Shown here piece after piece: positions 10,591 through 21,490 of a stretch of 64,000 bases of DNA. The position numbers and the translations under genes are program-made. Under the pieces are notes generated by a model. That model saw only the letters and a list, made by a program, of their open reading frames with translations, did no database searches and was not told where the DNA came from. Position 1 is the first letter of the stretch. Each line of letters opens with the position of its first letter. Source of the stretch: Aspidapion aeneum (taxonomy: Eukaryota > Arthropoda > Insecta > Coleoptera > Brentidae); NCBI GenBank assembly GCA_963576565.1, contig OY755047.1, positions 26,605,171-26,669,170 on the forward strand. Reading direction: 5' to 3'.

Positions 10591-11540
10591 GCCCCTTTTA
10601 ATGATTCTGCCCGGTTTTGATTAAAGACGAATTTCGATTTTCTTTTTGTACGATTATTACCAATTCTTTTTTGACCGCAGATGATTTTTATGTTGTCCCG
10701 TTATGATGGAGGACCTTATGATAAACTTCGACTTTGCTTAAATCTTGTTGAATGAATGAATCTTGTTGATTGTATGAATGCCGTTTTTGATAATGTCCGA
10801 TTATTATTAATTCCGTTTTTGATATTGGATTGTGTGTAATTCTTAATACTGATGTTATGGTTTTTAAATTGAATTGTGTTTTCTTCGACATAATTTGCAT
10901 CAACGGTACCGACACATATCTGATTATTTTGATTTGATTAAAAAAATGCACATAACTTTTTGGACCGTAAACTTAAAACTGCATCTTTGTGCAAATTTTT
11001 AATGCATTTCAGCGCTTTGTGGCCACCTTAATTGAATCAAATCAACGGTAATTTCTGTTTTACATTAATATTTTATATAGTGATTTTTTTTAAGTTTGCA
11101 GTTGTTAACGGGTTTAAAAGTCTATGAAATCCAGAAGCTAAAGTGTACCACAGGCCTTCGGTACACCTTGACAGTTATTTTCCAGTAGAAGTGCAATCTT
11201 TTACAGATTTTACTTGGAAAATTTATTTAAAATAAATAAATACATTTTTGGACAAATCGCATTAAAAAATTATTATTTTTGTAGCGTAGTTTTGTTCTAT
11301 ATATAGTGACTCCGTCTCTCTCCCTCACATACAAATAGGTATCATGGAAGTTTGGCGGAAAATTTAAATCGGTAATAAATATTAGTTTTTGAACCCAAAT
11401 AAAAATATAAAAATTTGTGTTTTTTTCCTTAATTTAACTTCCCGGTCCTTCTTTTGTGTCGAAATCCGTGTTAACCTAACCTCTAGGTTAATTAATCGCA
11501 TACGAATCCTAACCTAGAGACCAACACGATCTTCTTCACC
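10591..11540. other. No gene supported
   Basis: Non-coding. Related GACCTTATGATAAACTT phrases occur at ~10712 and ~12830. The phrases TGAATGAATCTTGTTGA and GCCGTTTTTGATA recur locally between 10740 and 10830. Confidence 0.4.
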
Positions 11541-11544
11541 TTTT

Positions 11545-12830
11545 TGAAAGATATGTCTTGTACCACATAGCAATACAAAACTCGCTCTTTTTTAAATTTA
11601 AAATGACGTATAGAGGTAGTAGGCAGTAAAGGACACTTTACTTTCAAAGCTGTACCAGAAGCGCTCTACTACGACTATGTCGGTTAAGAACGTTTTTCTA
11701 CGTTGTCCGACGCCTATTCTCCACCTCCTTCGTTTCTGACAATCATCTTCTGTCATGTTTTTATAACACATTGATGTTTGGATTGACTGTTGCCATTCTA
11801 GTTTAGGACGCCCTCTTTTTCTGCGCCCTATTGGTTGCCATTCTAGGTACTGCTTTGGTAATCTTTCGTCGTTCATCCGTTGTACATGGCCGTACCATAG
11901 CAGTTGCCTTTGAGTGATGTCATCCCTTATGCTTCCCTCGATTCCCATTCTTTTTTATCTCATTTCTTATATGATCTGTTCTAGATATTTTCATTGATCT
12001 TCTTATTGCATCCATTTCGACACTTTCCATTTTTGTTTTGTATTATTCTGTTACCCAACACGTCTCTATTCTAGTTAAATTTTATATATTTTTTTATCTC
12101 TCTGCTCCATAAAATACTGTTAAGACATCCAATAACCTTTTTTGCTTTTACTATTCTTTCTTCCAGTTCTTTACAGTCTGTTCCTGTCTTATTAAATGTG
12201 ACACCCAAGTATACATATTTTCTAGTTCTAACTCACTTGATTTGTTTCCAATACATAAGAACTGTGTCTTGTCCACGTTCACTGTTAACCCTCACTTTTG
12301 GTATTCTTCAGTTAACTTTCTCATCATATACTCCATGTCCTCTTTATCATTAGCTACAATTAATTGGTCGTCAGCAAACTGTAGTGTGTATATTGTAAAT
12401 CGGTTATTAAGTTGTATTCCCATATCGTGTACCTTACGTTTCCAGTTTTTTAGTGCTACTGCGATATATAGTTTAAAAAGAGATGGAAAGATACAACGTC
12501 GCTTCCTTAAGCCTTTCGTTACAAGAATTCTTTTGAAAGTCGTTTTCCAATTTTAATTTAAATTGTTGACCCTTTGTATAGTTTTTTTTATCGCTTTTAT
12601 GTATGCATGATTGGTATTAGGTTGCCCTAACACTGTCCATAATTTTTCTACTGGAACGATATTATATGCTTTTTGTAGGTCCTCGAAGGTAACATGAGTC
12701 TCTACATTTCTGGCACTACTTTTCTCAATTACTTTTTTAAGACAAAAAACATTATCACTACAAGATCTGCTTGCACGAAACCCACTTTGCTCTTCTTCTT
12801 CTTGCTCATGATGCGTCATTTTTCTTTGGA
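11545..12830 (-). pseudogene. LINE-A reverse transcriptase, copy 1 (3' half)
   Basis: On the minus strand the order is: SGFRASRSCSDNVFCLKKVI and a DLQKAY..VPVEKLWTVL block (12560-12800); a deleted QGCCLSP region; FADDQLIV (encoded at about 12355-12378, catalytic aspartates intact); a VNVDKTQ-like stretch; and a C-terminal tail with RQLLWYGHVQRM, GRRKRGRPKLEW and RRRWRIGVGQRRKT (11690-11948). These are hallmarks of insect non-LTR RTs of the endonuclease-reverse transcriptase type. Several frameshifts separate the blocks, so it is dead. Related copies: 19150-19985, 24736-26150 and 29195-29435. Confidence 0.85.
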
Positions 12831-12839
12831 CCTTTATGA

Positions 12840-13140
12840 TAAACTTTGAGAACCCTAAACAGATAACAATCGCAATCTAACGTGACGCATGGCGGGGAAT
12901 TTGACACACTCGCATAAATGTTCTCTCGACAGTCAATTTCAACTCTTTGTCAATTTGAGAGTACTATCGTAAAATGTGCTCTCGAAAAATCCGTCTTTTC
13001 CGCGAATTTTGCTATAGCACTGTCGCAATTCGAAATTTATTGCTAGTTTGAGAGTTGCTCTTTGACATTACTTTTAATCTATCCACTAGTTAGCCTCTAC
13101 TCGCGGAATTTTCAATGACCGATCGAAGCTGCCTAACAGC
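12840..13140. other. Upstream region of candidate promoter, unique-looking
   Basis: No ORF. Contains several CTCTCGA / TTTGAGAG phrases (12915-13060). It does not obviously match other repeats in this window. Confidence 0.35.
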
Positions 13141-13145
13141 TACGC

Positions 13146-13180
13146 TATAAAATCTATCCATTTCTTAAAAACGCATCAGT
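13146..13180 (+). promoter_or_regulatory. Candidate arthropod core promoter (TATA + initiator)
   Basis: TATAAAA at 13146-13152 lies 32 bp upstream of the A in TCAGT (13176-13180), the arthropod initiator consensus. This is the canonical spacing. An ATG follows 24 bases after the putative start site. In AT-rich DNA a TATA box alone means little; the paired initiator at the right distance is what makes it notable. Inference only. Confidence 0.4.
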
Positions 13181-13221
13181 TCTCAAAAGTATTTCTCTTA
13201 AATGGATCCTCTTAGAATGTT

Positions 13222-13413
13222 ATGCCTGTTAATACTCATTACACTGACATTATGTTAATTTTTGTCTTTTTTTTTTGGTTTATTGTATTAACGGTTGTGG
13301 CTGAGACAACATTATCAGAACCGAAATATTTACTAGGTATCAATTTGCGATTCGTTTTGAACTACTGTGTCTTTAAGCCGCAAGGTATCATACAAATAGC
13401 TACCCTATGTTGA
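13222..13413 (+). CDS. Possible small secreted peptide, unidentified
   Basis: 63 codons. After a nine-residue lead, a very hydrophobic stretch (roughly residues 11-26, LIFVFFFWFIVLTVVA) is followed by ETTLSEP, a plausible signal-peptide cleavage context. The remaining ~35 residues contain two cysteines. An overlapping frame from ATG 13202 also starts with a signal-like segment (RMLCLLILITLTLC) but stops at 13258; with a splice donor before GTTAAT it could instead be a first exon. The reading frame is short and family-less, so it may be chance. Confidence 0.25.
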   Translation: MPVNTHYTDIMLIFVFFFWFIVLTVVAETTLSEPKYLLGINLRFVLNYCVFKPQGIIQIATLC

Positions 13414-13720
13414 AAAAAATCCACAGACACACGACTAATGACAGTTATTATGACTAAACAGCTGCAGCTTGTACCCTGTAAATTTGGGTGACGTCATTTA
13501 TGGTCAAGTAAGCAAGTATGGCCTTAAGTTCCCGTTTTTGGCTTTGTTCTGTTATAAGGGTAAAGCAGATAAAAAATCAACAGTTCCTTAAAGTAGCCTA
13601 TTTTCTAAAAATGCAAGGCATAATTAATTAATTGAAATAGTTTTTTTTTAATCTTTGGACCAGTGCAAACAATCGATGGTTATTAGCAGATACCGATGAT
13701 ATATCAATAAGAACAGCGTC
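13414..13720. other. No gene supported
   Basis: Short intergenic stretch with no recognised repeat or ORF. Confidence 0.35.
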
Positions 13721-13724
13721 TAGA

Positions 13725-13965
13725 TGGTGCAAACATCGTGAGGTCCATCAAAAATAGAAGATTAGCTTGGTTAAAACATGTCATAGAATGGATAAGACAA
13801 AAACACCAAGGAAAACAGGAAACCTGCAGGAAGGAGAGTAAGACAGAGGCCACGAAAAAGGTAAATAGATAATGTCGAAGATGGACGGCTCTGGTTAGGC
13901 AGGCTAAAACCCTCCAGGGGTTGCGATGCCACTTGAAGAAGAAGCTTTCGAAAAATGTTGATGAA
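13725..13965 (+). pseudogene. LINE C-terminal tail fragment (another family)
   Basis: The plus-strand translation reads IRSIKNRRLAWLKHVIEW, then a frame-shifted K.PRR...RQRPRKR stretch, then a NVEDGRLW / RQAKTL region. This matches the 'IKSRRLRWFGHVMRM...GRPRKRWIDNVEEDL...RQAKTLA.DR' tails of insect LINEs, distinct from LINE-A and LINE-B tails here. Only the tail is present and frames are broken. Confidence 0.55.
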
Positions 13966-14159
13966 CAAACAAAAACAAAAGAAGGCCCCTCCATTTCGAT
14001 GAATTTTATTAACGCGTCGTAAATTTGCTCCCTCCTCCTTGTCGACGCCGATGTCCTTAAGACAATTATTCTTGACGGCCCGTGAGGTGATATGAGGTGA
14101 GCGCTTACCCCGTGGCTTTATTTCCCCGTGTAAAAAGATGGTGAAAGCGTTCCAAGTTC

Positions 14160-15320
14160 ACCTATTTTGATAGCATAAATCATAGCATTCTTTTGGAGAA
14201 GCTTAAAAGATATGGCATTCGTGGCCTCGCTAACTCATTGATATCATCTTATCTAACAGAAAGATATCAGTGCGTGGAGGAGGTTGGTGGTCATGGGGTG
14301 ACATCCAGATCTGATTATATTAAAGTTACCCAGGTTGTTCCCCAAGGTTCTATTCTACCAGATGCAGTCAAATTAGTCTCATACGCAGATGACAATACTG
14401 CAATAATGTCTGGAAACACATTAGATATTGTTAGTTCTTTGGCTGTGCAGAGTGTGGAGAAACTTGTTATTTGGTTTGACCAGAATGGCTTAAAACTGAA
14501 TGTTGACAAGTCACAGATTGTTGCCTTTAACAGGGGTGAAAGCTCCAAAGTAACGCTGAACTTGGCGGCTGTTGCCGTGACGTCTACGGACAGTGTGAAG
14601 CTACTGGGAATAATTATTGACCAAAGACTTGATTGGAAGTATCACATTGATTGCCTCTTAAGCGATATTCTAAAGTACAATTTTGCACTCAGAGTTATTA
14701 CACGAAATGTGGGATTATCCGCTGCTTTAAGCGAAAATCGGTTATGGAATAATATTCTGGGGTAACTCATCCAATGTAGAACAAGTTATTATTTTTCAAA
14801 AAAGATGTGTGAGGAGCATTTTCATTTTAAAAAGTATTGACAGCTGTCCACCTATATTTAATGAAAATCAGCAATATAATCCGAGTCTGGAACCACCTTC
14901 TTGTAGTGGTCAAAAATTTACTGGAAAAAAACCTATTAAAAAATGCAAAAACCATATTACTTCAAAATACTTTCTACAACTTAAAAGACTATTTTCAACT
15001 TAGGCTATAAAATTTATTTTATACTTTTGTTTTTATTTTAAACTATTGTTATTGTTGACACAGTTCCCATAGGAAAGTATTTTGTTTTATATTTTTCTAA
15101 TTTTTAATATTTCATTTAGAATTAACTGAATAACACTAGCTTGATTGGCTTATATATGTATCCCATGTATGTATTTATCAAAGTTTATCTTTGCTGCCAT
15201 TGCTATTTTTTAATATTTTGTAACGATTTCACTAATTATTTTTTTGTAAAATAATATGTTTTGACAAGTTTAACACCTGTATTAGGTACAAAGAAACAAA
15301 TAAAATATATTCAACTCGTA
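14160..15320 (+). pseudogene. Jockey-like LINE RT with internal deletion
   Basis: From 14164 the frame encodes FDSINHSILLEKLKRYGIRG, then LISSYLTERYQ, VPQGSIL (RT block), and SYADDNTA with intact YADD, followed by a thumb region with VKLLGIIIDQRLDW. Between QGSIL and the YADD block the usual ~20-residue GP.LF..YINDL segment is missing, an in-frame deletion that removes part of the palm. A second lesion near 14755 moves the tail (FQKRCVRSIF...) to another frame ending at 15003. The non-coding part to ~15320 ends in AATAAAATATATTC. The family is related to, but not identical with, the RT at 32340. Confidence 0.8.
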
Positions 15321-15739
15321 TTCTATTCTATGAAAGTGAACTTCAACAACAGTCAAGAATAAACATCCAGGTTGGAATTTTCTGTTTTTTTTTTGTTGAT
15401 AGCTTCACTTTTCCATAGTGTTAATAATCATCAGTGACTTAAGGTGTCGTGTCATACACGTTATTGAAGATGTCACATCATTCACGTAGTTGGGTGTGCG
15501 GGTGGTGGGAGAGGCAGGTAACAGTAATATAAGATCTATTATATCGACAAGTGGGGAAAGAATTGCTGTATTACGTGGAGCTCTCTACCTTATTTTGTTT
15601 CTGAGTTTGATGAGTGGGAAATTCTAACTCAATCAAGATTCTTAAAGTCATTACAGTGGTTTTCTCATGAAATTGTTGATTTGTACAGAGTTAATTTTTT
15701 TTTGATACCTTATATCTTTAAAATTTAAGGGGGTTATTA
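15321..15739. other. No gene supported
   Basis: Contains no clear ORF. It may include decayed upstream integrase sequence of the BEL/Pao fragment that follows. Confidence 0.35.
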
Positions 15740-15990
15740 AGGGAAGGTTTTAAAAAGGAATACCTTGCAAAACGAATAAATTATCGTCAAAGAAGAAATA
15801 TGAATTCTGTCAAGGTTGGTGATGTCGTCGTTATTGGTTTAGAAAATACCAAAAGAATAACTTGACCTATGTGGAAGATTATTGAGATCTACTCAGGAAA
15901 AGACGGTACTTCAAGAGTTGCAAAACTAAAAACAAAAAATGGTACATTGATTCGCTCAGTGCAATGGCTGCATCTCTTGAAAATCTCTGT
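15740..15990 (+). pseudogene. BEL/Pao LTR-retrotransposon integrase C-terminal fragment
   Basis: The plus-strand translation contains KRINYRQRRNMNSVKVGDVV, then (one stop) a WKIIEIYSGKDGTSRVAKLK stretch and SVQWLHLL. This is the region after the integrase core in BEL/Pao elements: 'VGDVV.I......R..WP.G.I.E...GKDG..RV..LKT..G...R.VQ.L'. No LTRs, protease or RT are visible; it is a short old remnant with one in-frame stop. Confidence 0.75.
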
Positions 15991-16560
15991 ATGTAGATAT
16001 TACTTCGAAAGAAAAAGAGAAAAGTCAAATTAAAAATATGCATTTCCGGTATGTAAATGAAGTTTGAGTTGACTCCGTTAAAATTTTGAAATAAAAATCT
16101 TTTCAAGTCAAAGTATTTTTTCCTTATAATTCAATTTATATGAACCGAATAAAACTACACATAGAATGGAACAGTTTGTTAACTCTCTTGGCAGTGTTCT
16201 TTTTTACAGTTTTGCTCAGCGTACCATAAAACAGTGCCCTAGAGTGCCGAGACCCCTGTTTAATAACCCATATTCAATTTAATCCAAAATGCCAATCCGT
16301 GAGATCCCCATCTTTTTTAGCTTGCCTTGGGCGAACAGAGACAAAGCTTGCTTCCGAGGTGGGCTTTTTAAGGGTTAAAATGGTAATTTATGAAAGATAC
16401 GCGTGCCTGATTAGCAGGTAATTAAAGGTTTTTTTCGTGGTAAAAAAAGGGCGCATATGAAATTAGGTGTTTAGCTGACCAAGGAAAGGTTTTCTTTTTT
16501 TTGGAAAGGGTGCAGCATTGGACATAAAGTAAAATAAAACCAGGATTATTTTACAAAAAA
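15991..16560. other. No gene supported
   Basis: Non-coding; no repeat match noticed within the window. Confidence 0.35.
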
Positions 16561-16599
16561 TTTAAGAATTTTAATCTGAGTCACCTTTGCTTATCTCTT

Positions 16600-17560
16600 A
16601 ACAGAGAGAAAACACAAAAAGGCCGAAATGAGCAACGTCATATCTGAAAATGTGGCAGCAGCAAAAGTGTCATCTGCAGTTCCACAGTTAGCTTAAAAAA
16701 CTGCTAAAACCTTCAAACTCAGATGGCTAAAGATGCAGCAATATCCATCAATATGAGAAAACTCTACAGGAATATGGAATATCTAGTAAAGAAAGGCATA
16801 AAATTGCAAGCTTTTGACAACAAAAACAGAATAGTATAAATGGTGGCAAGAATAATTCGAGCAAATGTTAGAAGAAGAAACACAGAAAAATACGAAGAAG
16901 ACAAAAGAAAGAATATTGAACTCTTCGGTTGAACTAAGCAAATATATAGTACAGACATTTACAGTGATTTATTTGAAGCAGACCCAAAATCTCACCACTC
17001 TGCTTTCTCTCCAATTGGCCAAGGGTGGAAATAAAACTCAAATCCCTACAGCATAGAAAAGACTACAATTTGTTTTCTTTGGAGTTTTTAATTTCTTTAA
17101 GTTACCAATATAAAACTTTGTAGAAAAATGAACCAACCAATAATTACACATAGAAAACAAAAACAAGAAGCAGAAATATCAAGCGATATGAGAATTGTAT
17201 AGTAATGTCAAACACCACAGTTAATACGGGCCCGAAATCGTCAGCTTTGAACATCGAAAGACAATAGTGTAAAGGGTTGCAAGAATAACTAAGGAAATAT
17301 GGCGATGAAATAACGGATGAAGAGCAAGATGAACACAAGGAGGAATAAGTAATCCCTCTTCAAATAAATAACAACACGCTTAGAGTTTAAGAAATTTGAC
17401 TAGCTATTGAGTGTCTTTAGTTGAATAAAGGAGCTAGTTTAAACAAGATTTCAAGTGATCTTTTTAAAGCCAAGCGTGACAAGAAACTTAAATCCGTACA
17501 GCATAGAAAAAATACCCTTTGGGTTGCAGTTTTAGTTTTTGTCATGTGTAGATTCGGTGG
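16600..17560 (+). other. Two diverged related segments, possible LINE remnant
   Basis: Similar phrases end each half: AAATCC(C/G)TACAGCATAGAAAA occurs near 17038 and 17490. The first half can be read as VARIIRANVRRRNTEKYEED..KNIELF, which loosely resembles the endonuclease-RT linker of some LINEs. Frames are broken and identity is not secure. Confidence 0.3.
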
Positions 17561-17580
17561 CAAGGATTTTGCTAATAGAG

Positions 17581-17799
17581 ACTTATTGAAATAAAACCTG
17601 ACTTTATTTGAAAATTGACAGTAGATATATAGATAGATTTACATATAAAAACCATCTGGTTTCTTTCAATATTTGACTAGTGCCTGTTTTTATTAAATAA
17701 AAGTTAGTGACTTTATTTTTAAATTTGACTTTGATATGTTAGTCAGTTTTTTACAATAAAGTCGACTCTAAAATAAAGTCAGGTTTTATTCCAATAAGT
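17581..17799. mobile_element. 219-bp MITE with ~29-bp terminal inverted repeats
   Basis: The left end ACTTATTGAAATAAAACCTG continues as ACTTTATTT. The right end is its complement (17771-17799) with a single mismatch over about 29 bp. There is no ORF and no obvious target-site duplication. The short length and long clean TIRs fit a MITE; superfamily undetermined. Confidence 0.75.
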
Positions 17800-18016
17800 A
17801 CCTAATATTGCTGAATATTTGAATTTATCAAAAAACAAACCAAACAAGAATTATTAATAGGGCGCATTTTTTAATTGAGTACCCTAAAAAAATTTTTGCA
17901 TTAAGCATACATAAAATTTCCAAGCTTACGTGGAGCCCTTATGGAATACCAAACCAAAGCTTACTTAGAGATATTTAACCATCTTTATATGCAAACAAAA
18001 ATTATCATATCCATTT
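17800..18016. other. No gene supported
   Basis: Short AT-rich stretch between the MITE and the tandem repeats. Confidence 0.3.
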
Positions 18017-18775
18017 CAAATAAATATTCATATTTGAGATTCCAGTTTAAACTCCAGCTATTTTGACATCTTGAGAGCTAGTAGAATTCAATAAAAAATT
18101 TTGACGAATACTAAACCAAATATAGAGAAAATAAAAGGCTTAAAAAACCTGGATTAAGCACAGTCCTGCACTAACTCAAGTAATCATTTTAAGACTAGTT
18201 AAGTGGAACCCAGAGGAAAGCTACGAGGATAGGTCAAAGTTTACTTGTAAGGATCAATCGTCTCACAGGGGCCATGTTTAAAACATATTGTTGATTATAT
18301 AGGAAATGTCTCTCTTAGAGCAAGATCAGATGTAGACACTTGATAAGTGATGTGAAACAAATATTCATATTTGGGATTCCAGTTTAAACTCTAGCTATGA
18401 TATACATACCTACATGGCATTCTGTGTTTCTGGTTTTGGTTTTATTTTGTCGTGTTGAGAGCTGGTTGTATTGTAACTCCTTAATAAACTAATAATAATA
18501 ATTTTTAAACAAGTTAAGTGAAACCCAGAGGAAAAGGGCGAGACAAGGAGATCAAAGTTTACTTTACTTGTGAGGATCAATCGTCTCAAAAGGGCCTTGT
18601 CTAAAACAAGAATGTTGATTATATAGCAAATGTCTTTCTTAGAACAATATTAGTGGATGATTTGAAACAAATATTTCTTATTTGGGATTCCAGTTTAAAC
18701 TCTAGATTTGATATACATACATGGCATTCTGTGCTTCTGGTTTTGGTTTTATTTTGTCGTGTTGAGAGCTGGTGA
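18017..18775 (+). repeat. Three tandem ~310-340-bp units
   Basis: GATTCCAGTTTAAACTC recurs at 18038, 18375 and 18686. Each unit also carries, where present, AGTTAAGTGGAACCCAGAGG-like, GATCAATCGTCTCA and GTTGATTATATAG phrases. Units 2 and 3 share TGGCATTCTGTG(T/C)TTCTGG. Differences between units show the duplication is not recent. There is no convincing coding potential. Confidence 0.8.
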
Positions 18776-19149
18776 ACGAGATTTCATAGGGAGAAGAAGA
18801 AGACGCGACGGTATACCTGTCGATGCCGAGAATTTGTACGGTGGGCCTCCAATCGCCGCATGAGTCCCGTGGTAACTACCCATTATATTTATTACCGGAC
18901 CATTGGTTTTTACTTTTATTTCAGCCGCTAATAAATATGTCCGAGTGTATAAATATAGCCGTACTAATAAATATCTCACCGAGATCGAGAATCGTAAAGC
19001 CAGCCCTGCGCCGTCGAATACCAGAAAAAATTTATTAACTTATGAAAATATCTCTGTGTTCCAACACCACTTTTTTATAAGCCGCGCGCTCTGCGCTCCT
19101 TTGACTCTACACTGTAAAAACATTGCAAATTACCTTTTATTTTACTACT
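18776..19149. other. No gene supported; slightly GC-richer
   Basis: Contains GAAGACGCGACGGTATACC and neighbouring CpG-containing sequence (18795-18870), less AT-rich than its surroundings. Short overlapping ORFs exist on both strands, but none resembles a known family. Confidence 0.3.
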
Positions 19150-19985
19150 ATTATGTCGGCGTAGAACGTTTTTCTACGTTGTCCGACGCCTATTCTCCAC
19201 CTCTTTCGATCCTGACAACCATCTTCTGTCAGGTTTTTTTGACTCATTGATCTTTAAATTGACTGTTGCCATTTTAGTTTAGGACGCTCTATTTTTCTGC
19301 GCCCTATTGGTTGCCATTCTAGGACCTGCTTTGGTAATCTTTCGTCGTTTATTCGTTGTACAAGGCCGTACCATATTAGTTGTCTTTTAGTGATGTCATC
19401 CGTTATGCTTCCCTCGATTCCCATTCTTTCTTTTAAGATCTCGATTCTTATGTGTTATGTTCTAGATATTCTAATTAATCTTCTTATTGCATCCATTTCG
19501 ACACTCTATGCTTTACAACAGGGTGCTTTTCACCATTGTTTCATATATGTTAAGTTTGTTAAGACATCCAATAACCTTTTTTGCTTTTACTATTCTTTTT
19601 TCCGGTTCTTTACAGTCTGTTCCTGTCTTATCAAATGTGACACCAAGTATACATACACTCTATTGTTTGCCCATTGTCTAGTTCAAACTCACTGGATTCG
19701 TTTCCAATATATAAGTACTGTGTCTTGTCCACATTCACTATTAATCTCCATTTTTGGTATTCTTCCGTTAACTTTCTCATCATATACTCCATGTTTCTTT
19801 GCTATTGGCTAAAATTACTTGGTCGTCAGCAAACTATAGTGTGTATATGGAAAATAGGTCGTATTCCCATGCCGTGCACTTTACGTTTCCAGTTTTTTAG
19901 ACCTACTTCGAAATATATTTCAAAATTATTTTTCACCAGTAAAATGTCTTTTTACTCTAGGGCAGTTTTTTGCTGGTATAGCGAG
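19150..19985 (-). pseudogene. LINE-A reverse transcriptase, copy 2 (3' portion)
   Basis: On the minus strand the same C-terminal tail as copy 1 is readable (GRRK.R then CCACCTCTTTC-encoded RRW..GVGQRRKT), preceded by IRRLIR/ITDDITKRQL.WYG sequence, and further upstream the FADDQV box at about 19815-19830. It is more decayed than copy 1 and has several short deletions (for example a shortened basic stretch at 19270). Similarity to copy 1 ends near 19925-19985. Confidence 0.8.
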
Positions 19986-21164
19986 TAGTAAACTGATAGT
20001 TTGTCTATCGGAGAAAATGAATTAATCAGTCCTTGATGTATACCCCAGAAAGTGTTGGAGTTAAAGTGGATTCTTTAAATCTATGGATTTCATATCCAAT
20101 TAATAACTAACGTTGGTTACCTACACTGTGGATTGAATCTGGCTGATGAATAAAATAGAATTGATATAAAACAATGGGTTTCTACATTGGGACTAGCAAC
20201 CCCTGGCTGGATGCTTATTCTATAAATTCTTCTGGAAGGAGTAAATATTTACATCAATCCAGGATTGCCAATGGTCGACATCTGACATTAATTTAAAAGT
20301 AATTGACATATGTTTGTGAATGTTTGGAATAGAAATCCCACTCCAAAGTTCTCCTGTTGCGAAACAGGAGAGCAGCTATGTCAAATTTTCACTCAAAATA
20401 ATAATTTTTACGTTATCAGATTAAAGTCAGTTAACTGATAACTGTGGATTGAAGTGAACATTCACTATCAGAGGAGAATTTACATAATAAGCGCACTGAG
20501 GTGAAGGGCCACGGATATGATGAACTTATCCTGGTTAATCAGTCAATGCAACAAACTCATTAAAGGAAGAAATTAAAACACAAATTAACAAAGCACGCCT
20601 TCTCTCTCCTCAGGAGAAAGAAATCTTAGCTTAGCTCTCCAAATCTCTCTGTGTGTGAACCGTAGGACTGCACTTGAGGCAAACCAGTTGATACTTTGTG
20701 GTCTACATGGACCGAGATAAAAAAAGATTGCTTACTTTTAGTCTGAATAGACTAAGCTGCATAAAAGATACTGGTCGCTTGGTTCGCCACAGGTTGATCA
20801 ATTACTTTATCAATTTAATTTAATTTGAACCGGTTTTTAGCTGTTTTGATGCCACTTTAATTGTGTCGAGATGACGAATAGCGTGCGAATGGCATGACCA
20901 TAGTTTCCTGAAGATACTGAAAACATATTCACGTCTGAAAACGGTGCAAAATTCTAGCTAGCTAGCTAGGATGCTTGGTTGGGGGAAAAAGTTCCAAGAT
21001 ACTTAACCTAACAAAAAACTCTTCTAAAAGTCTAGTATGTCGGCCTATTTGAGTACGTGTACTGGTAACGTCAGATGATCTCTTGTAGACCTTCAGGTCC
21101 ATTATGATACCACGTGCATAAAAATAATTTCACGAAAGTAACCTTAACACTTTCTATGTGGATA
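19986..21164. other. No gene supported
   Basis: Non-coding. A small perfect hairpin with a GCGA tetraloop lies at 20350-20371. TTATTCT(A/G)TAAATTCTTCT near 20217 recurs near 37260, a weak dispersed similarity. Confidence 0.35.
20350..20371. repeat. 9-bp stem hairpin with GNRA-type loop
   Basis: TCTCCTGTT and AACAGGAGA flank GCGA. It is short enough to arise by chance in this much sequence. Confidence 0.5.
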
Positions 21165-21490
21165 TATAGAGAGATAGAATAAGTGATCAATTAAACCAGA
21201 TACAGCTCTTTATAAATCTGACAAGCGCACAAAACTCTGTGTCCCTCAGTTCTTTTTCATCTTCGAAGTAAGGTAGACCTAGAGCGTTTCATCTCGTTCT
21301 GGCAATGCCAGGACATTCATACAGCAGATGTCTTATGCCCTTAGATTCTTCCTCTTCCTGCAACTATGGCAGTAGTCGTTTGCCGGTAGGCTTAAACGGG
21401 TGGCGTGCGCTCCGAAGAGACAGTGACCAGTAAAAACATAAGTCACTTTTCTCTGCATTTGCCACCTATAAAGTTTTTGCAAAGTCAGTT
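21165..21490 (-). pseudogene. LINE RNase H-region C-terminus
   Basis: Minus-strand frames give TGHCLFGAHATRLSLPANDY, then a C-rich EEEESKGIRHLLYECPGIAR segment and NALGLPYFEDEKELRD. This is the 'LLTGHC.LG.H..RLGL....C..C.EEEE...HLLC.CP.LA..R...LG.P' module that ends RNase H-bearing LINEs (jockey/I/R1-like groups). One frame change lies between the TGHC block and the EEEE block. RT and endonuclease are absent here. Confidence 0.75.

Noticed and set aside
20955..20972. CTAGCTAGCTAG as a microsatellite or site-specific element
   Set aside because: Only about four units; within chance expectation.
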